Part shown: positions 1-9,081 of the stretch, piece by piece
Layout of the letters: every line of letters starts with the position of its first letter
How positions within the stretch are numbered: the stretch's first letter is position 1
From: Pseudorhodoferax sp. Leaf265
GTDB lineage: Bacteria; Pseudomonadota; Gammaproteobacteria; Burkholderiales; Burkholderiaceae_C
Length of the DNA stretch: 64,000 nucleotides
Direction: 5' to 3'
Assembly (NCBI RefSeq): GCF_001422365.1
Contig: NZ_LMMT01000017.1
Span: forward strand, 16,146-80,145
Position numbers and translations under genes: made by a program
The notes under the pieces: model-generated
Told to the model about the DNA's origin: nothing
What the model saw: only the letters and a program-made list of their open reading frames with translations
Database searches by the model: none

Positions 1-198
1 GATGGCTACCAGACCTGCGCCATCATCAAGCGCAACGCGCGCTTCGCGGACATCCCGGTGGTCATGCTGTCGTCCAAGGACAGCGTGTTCGACAAGGTAC
101 GCGGCCGCATGGTCGGCGCGCTCGACCACCTGACCAAGCCCTTCACCAAGGACCAGCTGCTGCAGGCCGTGCTGCAGTACGGGCGCGCAGGCGCGTGA
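1..198 (+). CDS. pilG: PilG-like single-domain response regulator, 3' end only
   Basis: This is the C-terminal 65 residues of a CheY-like receiver; the start and phosphoacceptor Asp lie left of the window. It contains DGYQTCAIIKRN, VVMLSSKD and the conserved Lys of LTKPFTKDQLL, all typical of the PilG branch of twitching-motility regulators. In the family, the regulator is phosphorylated by ChpA and acts on type IV pilus extension and retraction. The stop codon overlaps the GTG start of the CheW-like gene, so it heads a coupled operon with pilI, the short pilJ and chpA. PilG versus PilH is judged from sequence flavour only; no PilH-like gene lies between it and pilI. Confidence 0.75.
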   Translation, partial: DGYQTCAIIKRNARFADIPVVMLSSKDSVFDKVRGRMVGALDHLTKPFTKDQLLQAVLQYGRAGA

Positions 199-692
199 CC
201 CCACCCGACACCGGCAGCGCGATGGCTGCGCACGACACCGCCTCCGCTCTGCCGCCCGCGCACTGGCTGGCCGTGCAGGCCGGCGGCCAGCGCTGCCTCG
301 TGCCACTGGCCCAGGCCGGCGAGATCTTTCCGTGGACCGCCGTGCAGCCCACGCCCTACACGCGGGCCTGGTTCCTGGGCGTGGCCAACCTGCGCGGCGA
401 GCTTTGCGGCGTGGTCGACCTGGGGCGGTTCCTGCACGGCGGTCAAGAGGCCGCGGCGCCCGACCCCAAGCTGCTGGGCTTTCACCCCGCCATCGGCCTG
501 AACTGCGCCCTGCGCGTCGACCGGCTGCTGGGCCTGCGCACGGCCGAGGACTTTGTGCCCGCGGCAGCCGATGCCCCGCGCGCGCAGCCCTGGCTCGGCC
601 CGCTGCACACCGATGCCGACGGCCTGGCCTGGCAGACCCTGGATCTGCAAGCGCTGGCACGGGCGCCTGCCTTCCTGGCCATCGATGCCTGA
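195..692 (+). CDS. pilI: CheW-like adaptor PilI of the pilus chemosensory system
   Basis: A 165-residue CheW-domain protein, expected to couple a methyl-accepting receptor (PilJ) to the ChpA kinase. Visible CheW features are the LVPLAQAGEIFPW strand region, the FLGVANLRGELCGVVDLGRF core and a C-terminal WQTLDLQALA segment. The GTG at 195 overlaps the preceding stop (GTGA), which favours translational coupling; an ATG at 222 is an alternative start. The 3' end overlaps the start of the short pilJ-like gene by 8 bases. Gene order and overlaps place it in the Chp operon. Confidence 0.85.
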   Translation: MTPPDTGSAMAAHDTASALPPAHWLAVQAGGQRCLVPLAQAGEIFPWTAVQPTPYTRAWFLGVANLRGELCGVVDLGRFLHGGQEAAAPDPKLLGFHPAIGLNCALRVDRLLGLRTAEDFVPAAADAPRAQPWLGPLHTDADGLAWQTLDLQALARAPAFLAIDA

Positions 693-1119
693 GCACGCTG
701 CGGCCGGCCTGCACGGCGCCATCGGCGCCATGAACACGCTGCGCGTGCAGATCCAGGACGCGGCCAAGCGCATCAAGCGCCTGGGCGAATCGGCCCAGCA
801 GATGGGCGAACTCGCGGTCCTGGCCGCCGACCTTGCCGAGCAGGCCCAGGTGTTGGCGCTGAATGTCGCCATCCAGGCCGCGCCGGCCAACGCGTCCGGC
901 CAGGGCCTGGCGACGGTGGCCGGCGAGGCACAGCGCCTGGCGGTGCGCTCGGCCGACGCCGCCAGGCTGGTCGCCGGGCTCGTGCAGGCCCTGCAGTCCG
1001 ACACGCACGATGCGGCGGCTTCCATGGAGCGCGCCACCCAGGGCGTGGTGGCCGGTGCGCGGCTGCTCGACCGCCTGGCCGCGTCCTCCCCCGTGCCCAG
1101 TCCGACAGAACCGACGTGA
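685..1119 (+). CDS. pilJ: Truncated PilJ: isolated MCP signalling tip
   Basis: This 144-residue protein occupies the pilJ position between pilI and chpA but carries only the cytoplasmic hairpin of a methyl-accepting protein. RIKRLGESAQQMGEL, the tip AEQAQVLALNVAIQAA, then GEAQRLAVRSADAARLV and DTHDAAASMERATQGVV follow the PilJ signalling domain closely. A normal PilJ is several hundred residues long, with two membrane segments and periplasmic sensory modules; none of these is present and no hydrophobic segment is seen. The tip reads APANASGQGLATVAGEA where related receptors have Glu-rich residues, so it has drifted. ATG 685 overlaps pilI, and its stop overlaps the chpA GTG, so it is probably still translated. 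It may be a soluble scaffold for PilI and ChpA or a decaying gene. Confidence 0.75.
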   Translation: MPEHAAAGLHGAIGAMNTLRVQIQDAAKRIKRLGESAQQMGELAVLAADLAEQAQVLALNVAIQAAPANASGQGLATVAGEAQRLAVRSADAARLVAGLVQALQSDTHDAAASMERATQGVVAGARLLDRLAASSPVPSPTEPT

Positions 1120-4100
1120 ACGAAACCAACGCCCTGCCGTCCCCGGCCCACGACCTCGGCCCCGTGGCCTGGGTGCTCGACGAACTGCGCCGCACACTGG
1201 ACGCCGCCGCCAAATGCCTGCACCGCTACCGGCGCGAGGCCGATGCCGCGGCCAGCGACTTCCACGTGCCGGGCCTGCAGCACCTGCTCCAGGCCGGGCA
1301 GCTGCTGCACCAGTGCGCGGGCGCGCTGCACCTGGTCGGGCAGCCGGCCTGCGCGGCGCTGGCCGACGCCATGGAAGCCGCCGTCCAGCGCTTCGCCGAG
1401 CAGCGCACGCCCTGCACCGACGAAGCCATCGCGCAGGTCGAGCAGGCCGGCCTGGCCATCACCGAATACCTGCAGGCCCTGTTGTCGGGCAAGCCCGTGG
1501 CACCGGTCGAATTGTTCCCGCAGTACCGCGAGGTGCAGGCCCTGGCCGGTGCCGAGCGCAGCCGCCCGGTCGACCTGTGGACCCCGCCGCCGGCCGACGC
1601 CGCGCCGCCCGCGCAGTTGCCGGCCGGGATCCAGGCGCTGCAGCCCGATCCCGCACTGCGCAGCCGCCTGGACCAGGCCGTGCTCAAGGTCGTGAAGACC
1701 GCCGACCCGGCCGCCGCGCTGGCGCTGCACGACCTGGCCCTGGGCCTGGCCGCCGGCAGCGAAGCGCCGGCACGGCGCAGCTTCTGGCAACTGGCGGCGG
1801 CCTACTTCCAGGCCCTGGCGCTGGGCCTGGTGCCAGCCGACCTGTACACCAAGCGCATCGCCTCGGGGGTGCTGACGCAGTACGCCGCGCTGGCGCGCGG
1901 CGAGGCCGAGCCGGCCGCCGCGCTGCTGCAGGAGCTGCGGTTCTACTGCGCCGGCGCGGTGCCGTCGGCCGATACCGACCAGGCCGACACGCTGGCCGCC
2001 GTGCGCGCCGCCCACGGCTTCGGTGCCGCTGGCACGGCCGACTACGCGCAACGCCGCTTCGCCCGCTTCCCTCCGGCCCCGCTCGCGCAGGCCCGCAAGC
2101 GCATCGCGGCGGCCAGCGAGACCTGGGCGGCGGTGGCTGGCGGCGACGCCCACCAGCTGCGCGCCGCGCACGAACAACTGCTGCCGCTGGCCGATGCGCT
2201 GGCACGGCTGCACGACGACAGCGCGCCGCTCGCACAGGCCCTGCTGCAGGCCGTCGAGGCCGCCTGGCGCGTGGGCGGCACACCGCCCGTGCCGCCCTCG
2301 CCCGCACTGGCGCTCGAAGTGGCCACGGCGCTGCTGTACCTGGACACCGCCTACGCCGACCTGGACCGCAGCGGCACCGAGCTGCGCGCGCGCGCCGCGC
2401 TGTTGGCCGAGCGTCTCGCGCTGGTGCAGCAGGGCCAGGCGCCCGAGCCCATGGAAGACTGGATGCAGGCGCTGTACCACGGCGTCAGCGAACGCCAGAC
2501 CATGGGCAGCGTGGTGGCCGAACTGGGCCGCCTGCTTGCCGAGATCGAACAGGCGCTGGACCAGTTCTTCCGCGCGCCGCGCGAGAAGGGCGTGCTCGGC
2601 AAGGTCGTCGCCCAGCTCACGCAACTGCGCGGCGTGCTCTCGGTGCTGGACCTGGAGCAGGCCGCCCATGCCGTGCTGCGCATGCGCGAGACCGTGGATG
2701 GCTACATGGCCGACCAGGTGGACGACGCGGCCTTGCGCCACACCAGCTTCGAGCGCCTGGGCAGCAGCCTGGGTGCGCTGGGTTTCCTGGTCGGCATGCT
2801 GGGCTACCAGCGCCACCTGGCGCAGCAGCTGTTCGTCTACGACGACGCGCAGGGTCTGTTCCGCCTGCGTGTGGGCCGGGCTGCGGACGGCGCCGAGCCG
2901 GTGCCGGAGCCCCCGTCCGACGCGGACGGTGAAGCACCGGCCGACCCGGACGCCCAGGCCGACCTGCTGCAGATCTTCACAGACGAGGCGCAGGCCGTCG
3001 TGCAGGACGGCCAGGCCGCCCTGCTGGCGCTGCAGGCCGCGCCCGGCGAACGCGCGCCGCTGGAGCAGCTGCGCCGCGCCTTCCACACGCTCAAGGGCAG
3101 CGCCCGCATGGTGCAGCAGGACGGCTTTGCCGCGGCGGCCTGGTCCTTCGAGGACGCACTGAACGCCCTGCTGGAAGCATGGGGGCCGGCCGATGCCGCG
3201 CTGCTGCAGGCCACGCAGCAGGCCTTGCAGGCGCTGGCCGGCTGGATCGCCGACATCGCGGCCGGACGCGATGGCGCGCACCGTCTGCCTGCCTTGCAGG
3301 AAGCCGCGACCGCCCTGCGCCAGCCGCCGGTCGCCGAAGCGCCGCCCGCCCCGGTCGAGGCAGCCGCAGCGCCGGCCACCGACCACGCGGATGGCGGCGA
3401 CGACGACCACTTCCGCCAGATCGGCCCGCTGCGCATCGCGCTGCCGCTCTACAACGCCTTCCTCAACGACGCCGACGAGTGGTCGCGCCAGTTGCAGACC
3501 GAGCTCGGCGAATGGGCACTGCAGCAGCCGCTGCCGCCTGCGGCCAGCAGCAGCGCACTGGCCCGCGCGCTGGCCGAGAGCGCGGCCAGCGTGGGCTTCG
3601 ACGCGCTGGCCCAACTGGCCGACCTGCTGGCCCGGGTGCTGGACGGCAGCCCCCTCCGCGCCACCCAGCCCGTGCTGGACGCCGCCGAGGAGATCCGGCG
3701 CCTGCTGCACCAGTTCGCAGCCGGCTTCCTCAAGCCCGCGCGCGACGGTGTCGTGCAGGCACTGCAGGCCTTGCTGCAGGCCGCGCCGGACGGCGCCGCG
3801 TTCGAGGACGACAGCGACAGCCAGGACGCCATCGACGCCGACCTGTTCCCCGTCTTCGAGGACGAGGCCGCCGAACTGCTGCCGCAGCTGGCGGCGGCGC
3901 TGCGCCAATGGCAGAGCGTGCAGGCCACGCCGGCGAACGGCTCGGCGCGCCAGGCCGTCCTGCGCGCCTTGCACACACTCAAGGGCAGCGCGCGGCTGGC
4001 CGGCGCGCTGCGGCTGGGCGCGCTCGCGCACCGGCTGGAGAGCGCGGCCGAGCAGGTGCCCGACGACGCGCAGCCAGCGCAGATCGACCCGCTGCTGGCC

Positions 4101-6041
4101 CATGCCGACCGGCTGCAGCAGGCGTTCGACCAGCTGCGCGCCCCGGCCCTGGCCGCGCCGCTGGACGAGGCCGCGGTGGTGCACGCCGCCCGCCCCGTCT
4201 CCGGCCAGTCGGTGCGCGTGCGCGCGCAGCTGCTGGACCAACTCGTCAGCGGAGCGGGCGAAGTGCTGATCACGCGCGCGCGCATGGAAGCGCGTCTGGG
4301 CGAACTCGGCGGCGCGCTCGGCGCGTTCGACAGCCGGCTCGAGCACCTGCGCCAGCAGCTGCGCGAATTGGAGACGCAGACCGAGTCGCAGATCCAGGCC
4401 AGGCTGGCGCAGGCCGGCGACGGCGGGGACGCCTTCGACCCGCTGGAACTCGACCGTTTCACGCGCACGCAGGAGCTCGCGCGCGGCATGGCCGAGGCCG
4501 TGGCCGAGCTGGCCGCCGTGCAACGCCAACTGCAGCGCGGCCTGCAGGGCACGCAGGACGACCTCTCCGTCCAGGGCCGGCAGGCCCGCGCGCTCCAGCG
4601 TGAACTGCTGCGCACACGCATGGTCCCGTTCGAGGCGATGGCCGAACGGCTCTACGGCGCCGTGCGCCAGAGCGCCAAGGAGACCGGCCGCACGGTGCGG
4701 CTGGATCTCGCCGGTGGCGGCATCGAACTGGACCGCGGCGTGCTCGACCGCCTGGCGCCGGTGTTCGAGCACCTGCTGCGCAACGCCGTCACGCACGGCA
4801 TCGAGGACGCCGCAGAACGTAGCGCGGCCGGCAAGCCGGCCAGCGGCGCCATCGCGGTCAGCGTGGCGCACGGGGCCAACGACATTGCCTTCACCATCAC
4901 CGACGATGGCCGCGGCCTGGACCTGCCGCGCATCCAGGCCCGGGCCGCCACGCTGGGCCTGCTGGCGAACGAGGCGCCGCTCACCCCCGACGAGGCCGCC
5001 GCGCTGGTGTTCCTGCCCGGCTTCACGACCGCCACCGCGGTCACGCCCATGGCCGGCCGCGGCATCGGCATGGACGTGGTGCGCACCGAGGTCCACGCGC
5101 TGGGCGGCCGCATCGAAACCGCCAGCACGCCCGGCCAGGGCACGCAGTTCAAGCTCGTGCTGCCGCTGACCACGGCCGCCACCCAGGTGGTGCTGGTGCG
5201 CGTGGGCCAGCAGACCTTCGGCATTCCGACGCACCTGGTCGAGGCCGTGCGCCGGCTGGCGCCGGCCGAACTGGCGCAGTGCTATGCACGCGAGCAGTGG
5301 GTCGAGGACGGCGAGCCGCTGGCCTTCTACTGGGCCGGCGCGCTGCTGCAATGCGCGGTTGCGCAACCGGCCGCGCGCGAGCGCCATGCCAGTGTGTTGC
5401 TGCTGCACAGCGCGCAGCAACGCCTGGCCCTGCATGTGGACGAGGTGCTGGGTCACCAGGAGGTGGTGGTCAAGAACCTAGGGCCGCAGCTGGCGCGCCT
5501 GCCCGGCCTGGCCGGCATGTCGGTGCTGGCCTCGGGGGCGGTGCTGCTGCTCTACAACCCGGTGGCGCTGGCCGCCGTCTACGGCGTGATGGCACGCCAG
5601 GCCCAGCGCGAACAGGCGCTGCGCAACGGCGATGGCAGCCCGGCCGCCGACCCGACGGTCGCGCCGGCCCCACTGGTGCTGGTGGTGGACGATTCCGTGA
5701 CGGTGCGCCTGGTGACGCAGCGCCTGCTGCACCGGGCGGGCTACCGCGTGGCATTGGCCGCCGATGGCCGGCAGGCGCTCGAACAGCTGCAGGCCGAGCG
5801 GCCGGTGCTGGTGGTGACCGACATCGAGATGCCACAGATGGACGGCTATGCGCTGACCCAGGCCATCCGCGCCGACGCGGCGCTGGCCGAGCTGCCCATC
5901 GCCGTGATCAGCTCACGCACAGCCGACAGGCACCGCGACCATGCGCTCGCGCTCGGCGTGGACCACTACCTGGGCAAGCCCTATGCCGAAGAGGAACTGC
6001 TGAGCCTGGTGCGGCGCCATGCCGCCGCGCCAGCCCCCTGA
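1116..6041 (+). CDS. chpA: ChpA hybrid histidine kinase (HPt domains, CheA core, receiver)
   Basis: A 1641-residue CheA-like kinase that drives pilus chemosensing. In order: an N-terminal HPt-like segment (LLHQCAGALHLVG, His65), two HPt-like segments without the acceptor His (around 500-535 and 790-840), canonical HPt domains with HTLKGSAR at His657 and His953, a dimerisation region near 1030, an HATPase with N-box HLLRNAVTHGIED (Asn1223) and DDGRGLDLP, a CheW-like domain near 1355-1485, and a receiver with VVDDS, Asp1569 in TDIEMPQMDGY and Lys in GKPYAEEE. ChpA proteins with more phosphotransfer sites are known, so this one looks partly reduced. GTG 1116 overlaps the pilJ stop. It is the last gene of the operon. 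Confidence 0.93.
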   Translation: MNETNALPSPAHDLGPVAWVLDELRRTLDAAAKCLHRYRREADAAASDFHVPGLQHLLQAGQLLHQCAGALHLVGQPACAALADAMEAAVQRFAEQRTPCTDEAIAQVEQAGLAITEYLQALLSGKPVAPVELFPQYREVQALAGAERSRPVDLWTPPPADAAPPAQLPAGIQALQPDPALRSRLDQAVLKVVKTADPAAALALHDLALGLAAGSEAPARRSFWQLAAAYFQALALGLVPADLYTKRIASGVLTQYAALARGEAEPAAALLQELRFYCAGAVPSADTDQADTLAAVRAAHGFGAAGTADYAQRRFARFPPAPLAQARKRIAAASETWAAVAGGDAHQLRAAHEQLLPLADALARLHDDSAPLAQALLQAVEAAWRVGGTPPVPPSPALALEVATALLYLDTAYADLDRSGTELRARAALLAERLALVQQGQAPEPMEDWMQALYHGVSERQTMGSVVAELGRLLAEIEQALDQFFRAPREKGVLGKVVAQLTQLRGVLSVLDLEQAAHAVLRMRETVDGYMADQVDDAALRHTSFERLGSSLGALGFLVGMLGYQRHLAQQLFVYDDAQGLFRLRVGRAADGAEPVPEPPSDADGEAPADPDAQADLLQIFTDEAQAVVQDGQAALLALQAAPGERAPLEQLRRAFHTLKGSARMVQQDGFAAAAWSFEDALNALLEAWGPADAALLQATQQALQALAGWIADIAAGRDGAHRLPALQEAATALRQPPVAEAPPAPVEAAAAPATDHADGGDDDHFRQIGPLRIALPLYNAFLNDADEWSRQLQTELGEWALQQPLPPAASSSALARALAESAASVGFDALAQLADLLARVLDGSPLRATQPVLDAAEEIRRLLHQFAAGFLKPARDGVVQALQALLQAAPDGAAFEDDSDSQDAIDADLFPVFEDEAAELLPQLAAALRQWQSVQATPANGSARQAVLRALHTLKGSARLAGALRLGALAHRLESAAEQVPDDAQPAQIDPLLAHADRLQQAFDQLRAPALAAPLDEAAVVHAARPVSGQSVRVRAQLLDQLVSGAGEVLITRARMEARLGELGGALGAFDSRLEHLRQQLRELETQTESQIQARLAQAGDGGDAFDPLELDRFTRTQELARGMAEAVAELAAVQRQLQRGLQGTQDDLSVQGRQARALQRELLRTRMVPFEAMAERLYGAVRQSAKETGRTVRLDLAGGGIELDRGVLDRLAPVFEHLLRNAVTHGIEDAAERSAAGKPASGAIAVSVAHGANDIAFTITDDGRGLDLPRIQARAATLGLLANEAPLTPDEAAALVFLPGFTTATAVTPMAGRGIGMDVVRTEVHALGGRIETASTPGQGTQFKLVLPLTTAATQVVLVRVGQQTFGIPTHLVEAVRRLAPAELAQCYAREQWVEDGEPLAFYWAGALLQCAVAQPAARERHASVLLLHSAQQRLALHVDEVLGHQEVVVKNLGPQLARLPGLAGMSVLASGAVLLLYNPVALAAVYGVMARQAQREQALRNGDGSPAADPTVAPAPLVLVVDDSVTVRLVTQRLLHRAGYRVALAADGRQALEQLQAERPVLVVTDIEMPQMDGYALTQAIRADAALAELPIAVISSRTADRHRDHALALGVDHYLGKPYAEEELLSLVRRHAAAPAP

Positions 6042-6191
6042 GTGTGGGCGCGGGCAGCCACCGGCACGCGCGCCAACCGCATCGCCCAGCCTACGCACGG
6101 CGTGGGCCGGCACCGACAGCCGCGCCGGCCTGCGCGTGCGACAACCACGGACATGGGGGCCGCCGGCCTCCCCAACTGCAAGGAGAACTCC

Positions 6192-6530
6192 ATGTCCAGT
6201 CCCACCATCACCTCCGACAAGGTCGAAGGCACGACCGTCTACGACGCCAAGGGCGGCAAGCTCGGCAGCATCGACAACCTGGTCATCGACAAGCGCTCGG
6301 GCCTGGTGCGCTATGCCGCGCTGGAGTTCGGCGGCTTCCTGGGCATCGGCACCGACCGCTACCCGATTCCCTGGCCCATGCTGAAGTACGACACCGCGCT
6401 GGACGGCTACGTGGTGCCGCTGGACGCCAACACGCTGGACAACGCGCCGCGCTACGCCCGCGAGGAGCGGCCCGACTACAGCGACGACTACGGCCGCCGC
6501 GTGTACGAGCACTACGGCGTCACCTGGTGA
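6192..6530 (+). CDS. PRC-barrel domain protein
   Basis: A 112-residue protein with a PRC-barrel fold: GTTVYDAKGGKLGSIDNLVI followed by YAALEFGGFLGIG and PIPWPMLKYD. PRC-barrel proteins occur in photosynthetic reaction centre H subunits, RimM and many stand-alone proteins, often stress-linked; the role here is unknown. There is no signal peptide, so it is probably cytoplasmic. AAGGAGAA lies just upstream of ATG 6192 at good spacing. The stop abuts the stop of the convergent photolyase gene with no base between. It is transcribed separately from chpA, with about 150 bases between them. Confidence 0.8.
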   Translation: MSSPTITSDKVEGTTVYDAKGGKLGSIDNLVIDKRSGLVRYAALEFGGFLGIGTDRYPIPWPMLKYDTALDGYVVPLDANTLDNAPRYAREERPDYSDDYGRRVYEHYGVTW

Positions 6531-8021
6531 TCAGCGCCGCTTGGGCGGCTTCCTGCCGGTCAGCGGCTTCTTGACCACTGCATAGCGCGCCAGTGTGCGC
6601 TCGCGCGCCTCGGCGTGGTCAACCACAGGGCGCGGGTAGTCGCGCCCCAGCTCTACGCCCGCGGCCGCCAGTTCGATGGCACTGGCCCTCCAGGGTGCGT
6701 GGAGCAGCGGCGCTGGCAGGTTCGCCAGCTGCGGCAGGTAGCGGCGGATGAACTTGCCCTCGGCATCGAAGCGCTCGCTCTGCGTGATGGGGTTGAAGAT
6801 GCGGAAGTAGGGCTGTGCATCGCAGCCTGTGGAGGCCGCCCACTGCCAGCCGCCGTTGTTGGCCGACAGGTCGAAGTCGTTGAGCTTCTCGGCGAAATAG
6901 GCCTCGCCCCAGCGCCAGTCCAGCCCCAGGTGCTTGGTCAGGAAGCTGGCCGTGACCATGCGCAGCCGGTTGTGCATGTAGCCGCTCTGGTTGATCTGGG
7001 CCATGGCGGCATCGACCAGCGGGTAGCCCGTGCGGCCCTCGCACCAGGCCGCGAACAGCGCCTCGGCGTGCTTGCCGCGCTCCCACTTGATGGCGTCGTA
7101 CTCGGGCTTGAAGGCCGATTCCGCCGCATGCGGGAAGTGCGCCAGGATCTGCATGTAGAAGTCGCGCCAGATCAGCTCGGAGAGCCATACGGCCGGCCCC
7201 TGCATGCCCTGCACTGCGAGCTGCTGCGCGCTGGAGGCGAGCTGGCGGATGGACACCGTGCCGAAGCGCAGGTGGACGCCCAAGTAGCTCGGCCCCTTCA
7301 CCGCCGGGTAGTCGCGCGCCAGGTGGTACTGGTCCATGCGGTCGAAGAACTCCTCGAACAGCTGCTGGCCGCCGCTGGCACCCAGCGGAATCTTCAGTTC
7401 CGCCAGGTTGGTGGGCTCGAAACCGATGTCCGCCAAGCTGGGGATGGGCCGGCGCTCGCCCTCGGGCCGCGGCGCCAGCGCCTCGGCATATCGCGCCACG
7501 GGATAGGACGAGAGGTAGAACGCGTCGACCTTCTTGAGCCAGGCCGTCTTGTAGGGCGTGAACACGGTGTAGGGCGTGCCGGCCTGGGTCACCACCTCGC
7601 CGCGCTCGAAGATCGCCTGGTCCTTGCTGGTGAGCAGCGCCGCGCCCATGCCGGCCAGCGTGCCGCGCACTTGGGCGTCGCGCGCCATGGCGGGCGGCTC
7701 GTCGTCGTGGTTGGCGAACACGGCCTGGGCGTGCAGGGCGTGGGCCAACTCGGGAATCTGCTGGCGTGCCGAGCCCAGGCGCCAGATCAGGCCGGCATCC
7801 GGCGCCAGCCGGCGCAGCGCGGCGTCGAGTTCGTCCAGCGCCGCCAGGATGAACTCCACGCGCCGGTCGGCCCGCGGCAGCGCGTCCAGGATGTCCGTGT
7901 CCAGGATGAACACGCAGTGCAGCTGGCGGCAGGCGCGCAGCGCGTGGTAGAGCGCCGCGTTGTCAAAAGCGCGCAAGTCGCGCCGGAACCACATCAATCC
8001 AGTGGCGTACTTCTTGTCCAT
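6531..8021 (-). CDS. phrB: Deoxyribodipyrimidine photo-lyase
   Basis: A 496-residue photolyase that uses light, FADH and an antenna chromophore to split UV-induced pyrimidine dimers. The N-terminal photolyase alpha/beta domain begins LMWFRRDLRAFDNAAL. The C-terminal FAD-binding domain has GRTGYPLVDAAMAQI, MHNRLRMVTASFLTKHL and NNGGWQWAASTGCDAQPYFR, with the Trp-rich electron-transfer path typical of class I CPD photolyases. ATG 8021 is the track start; a shorter start at LMWF is possible. It is divergent from yqgE and separated by only about 40 bases. Confidence 0.95.
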   Translation of the reverse strand: MDKKYATGLMWFRRDLRAFDNAALYHALRACRQLHCVFILDTDILDALPRADRRVEFILAALDELDAALRRLAPDAGLIWRLGSARQQIPELAHALHAQAVFANHDDEPPAMARDAQVRGTLAGMGAALLTSKDQAIFERGEVVTQAGTPYTVFTPYKTAWLKKVDAFYLSSYPVARYAEALAPRPEGERRPIPSLADIGFEPTNLAELKIPLGASGGQQLFEEFFDRMDQYHLARDYPAVKGPSYLGVHLRFGTVSIRQLASSAQQLAVQGMQGPAVWLSELIWRDFYMQILAHFPHAAESAFKPEYDAIKWERGKHAEALFAAWCEGRTGYPLVDAAMAQINQSGYMHNRLRMVTASFLTKHLGLDWRWGEAYFAEKLNDFDLSANNGGWQWAASTGCDAQPYFRIFNPITQSERFDAEGKFIRRYLPQLANLPAPLLHAPWRASAIELAAAGVELGRDYPRPVVDHAEARERTLARYAVVKKPLTGRKPPKRR

Positions 8022-8062
8022 GCAGCAAATCCGGAACGGGGCCGTCGCTAAAATCGCGGCTT

Positions 8063-8662
8063 ATGAGCTCAGATTCTGCGCCGATGAACCTCACGCATCA
8101 TTTCCTGATCGCGATGCCGGGTTTGGAAGACGAAAACTTCGCGCGCAGTGTGGTCTACCTGTGCGAGCACAGCGAACGCGGCGCGCTGGGCCTGGTGATC
8201 AACAAGCCCAGCGACATCAACCTCAAGAAGCTGTTCGACAAGGTCGATCTGCCGCTGCGGCGCGACGACCTGACCGACAGCCCGGTGTTCCAGGGCGGCC
8301 CGGTGCAGACCGAACGCGGCTTCGTGCTGCACGAGCCCGTCACGGCCGCCCCGCCGCACGACAGCGAGAGCATTTACGCCTCCACCATGACCATCCCGGG
8401 CGGACTGGAGATGACCACCTCCAAGGACGTGCTGGAGGCCCTGTCCACCGGCGCCGGCCCCAGGAAGGTGCTGGTCTCGCTGGGCTACTCTGCCTGGGGC
8501 GAGGGCCAGTTGGAGTCCGAACTGGCCGAGAACAGCTGGCTGACGGTGGAGGCCGACGCCGCCGTGATCTTCGACACGCCGATCGAGCAGCGCTACGACC
8601 GCGCCCTGCTGCTGCTGGGCCTGCAGTCGTGGATGCTGTCGCCGGATGCGGGGCACGCGTGA
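8063..8662 (+). CDS. yqgE: YqgE/AlgH family protein (UPF0301)
   Basis: A 199-residue member of the YqgE/AlgH family, whose biochemical function is unsettled. It shows NLTHHFLIAMPGLEDENFAR, ERGALGLVINKP, VFQGGPVQTERGFVLH and LGYSAWGEGQLESEL. ATG 8063 gives MSSDSAP ahead of the conserved start; ATG 8084 would start directly at MNLTHHF. It is the first gene of a run in which each following start overlaps the previous stop (ruvX, pyrR, pyrB, pyrC'), so it may be co-transcribed with pyrimidine genes. A TAAAAT at 8049-8054 could be a -10 element, but no convincing -35 was found. Confidence 0.93.
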   Translation: MSSDSAPMNLTHHFLIAMPGLEDENFARSVVYLCEHSERGALGLVINKPSDINLKKLFDKVDLPLRRDDLTDSPVFQGGPVQTERGFVLHEPVTAAPPHDSESIYASTMTIPGGLEMTTSKDVLEALSTGAGPRKVLVSLGYSAWGEGQLESELAENSWLTVEADAAVIFDTPIEQRYDRALLLLGLQSWMLSPDAGHA

Positions 8663-9081
8663 GTCCAGCGCCAGCCACGTCCGACGCCGTTCCCGCGCAG
8701 TTCCAATCCTTTCTGGCTTTCGACTACGGTACCAAGCGCACCGGGGTCGCGGTCGGCAACCGCTTCACGCGCACGGCCACGCCACAGGGCACGATCCGCG
8801 CCGAGGGCGATGCGCGCTTCGCCCAGATCGACGCCCGCGTGCGCGAATGGCAGCCCGACGCCTTGGTCGTCGGCGTGCCCTTCCACCCCGACGGGGCCGC
8901 CCACGAGAACACGGCACGCGCGCAGCGCTTCGCGCGCCAGCTGCGCGGGCGCTGCAAGCTGCCCGTCTACGAGGTGGACGAGCGCTACACCACCACCGAA
9001 GCCCACAGCCTGGGCGCGCGCGACGCCGATGCGGCCGCGGCCTGCATCATCCTCGAGCAATTCCTGAGAAACCTGCCATGA
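8659..9081 (+). CDS. ruvX: Holliday junction resolvase-like protein RuvX/YqgF
   Basis: A 140-residue RNase H-fold protein. The motif [16 protein letters not shown] carries the first catalytic Asp, followed by [11 protein letters not shown] and DERYTTTEA with further acidic residues; [16 protein letters not shown] matches the C-terminal helix. The family is implicated in pre-16S rRNA 5' processing and was originally predicted to resolve Holliday junctions. GTG 8659 overlaps the yqgE stop. The N-terminal extension before QSFLAFDYG is short and Ala/Pro-rich. The stop overlaps the ATG of pyrR. Confidence 0.93.
   Translation: MSPAPATSDAVPAQFQSFLAFDYGTKRTGVAVGNRFTRTATPQGTIRAEGDARFAQIDARVREWQPDALVVGVPFHPDGAAHENTARAQRFARQLRGRCKLPVYEVDERYTTTEAHSLGARDADAAAACIILEQFLRNLP

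Noticed and set aside
6..5456. A minus-strand open frame of 1816 codons opposite the Chp genes
   Set aside because: It is antisense to well-supported pilI, pilJ and chpA, has a compositionally biased Arg/Gln/Ala/Gly sequence and no motifs; long antisense frames are expected at this GC.
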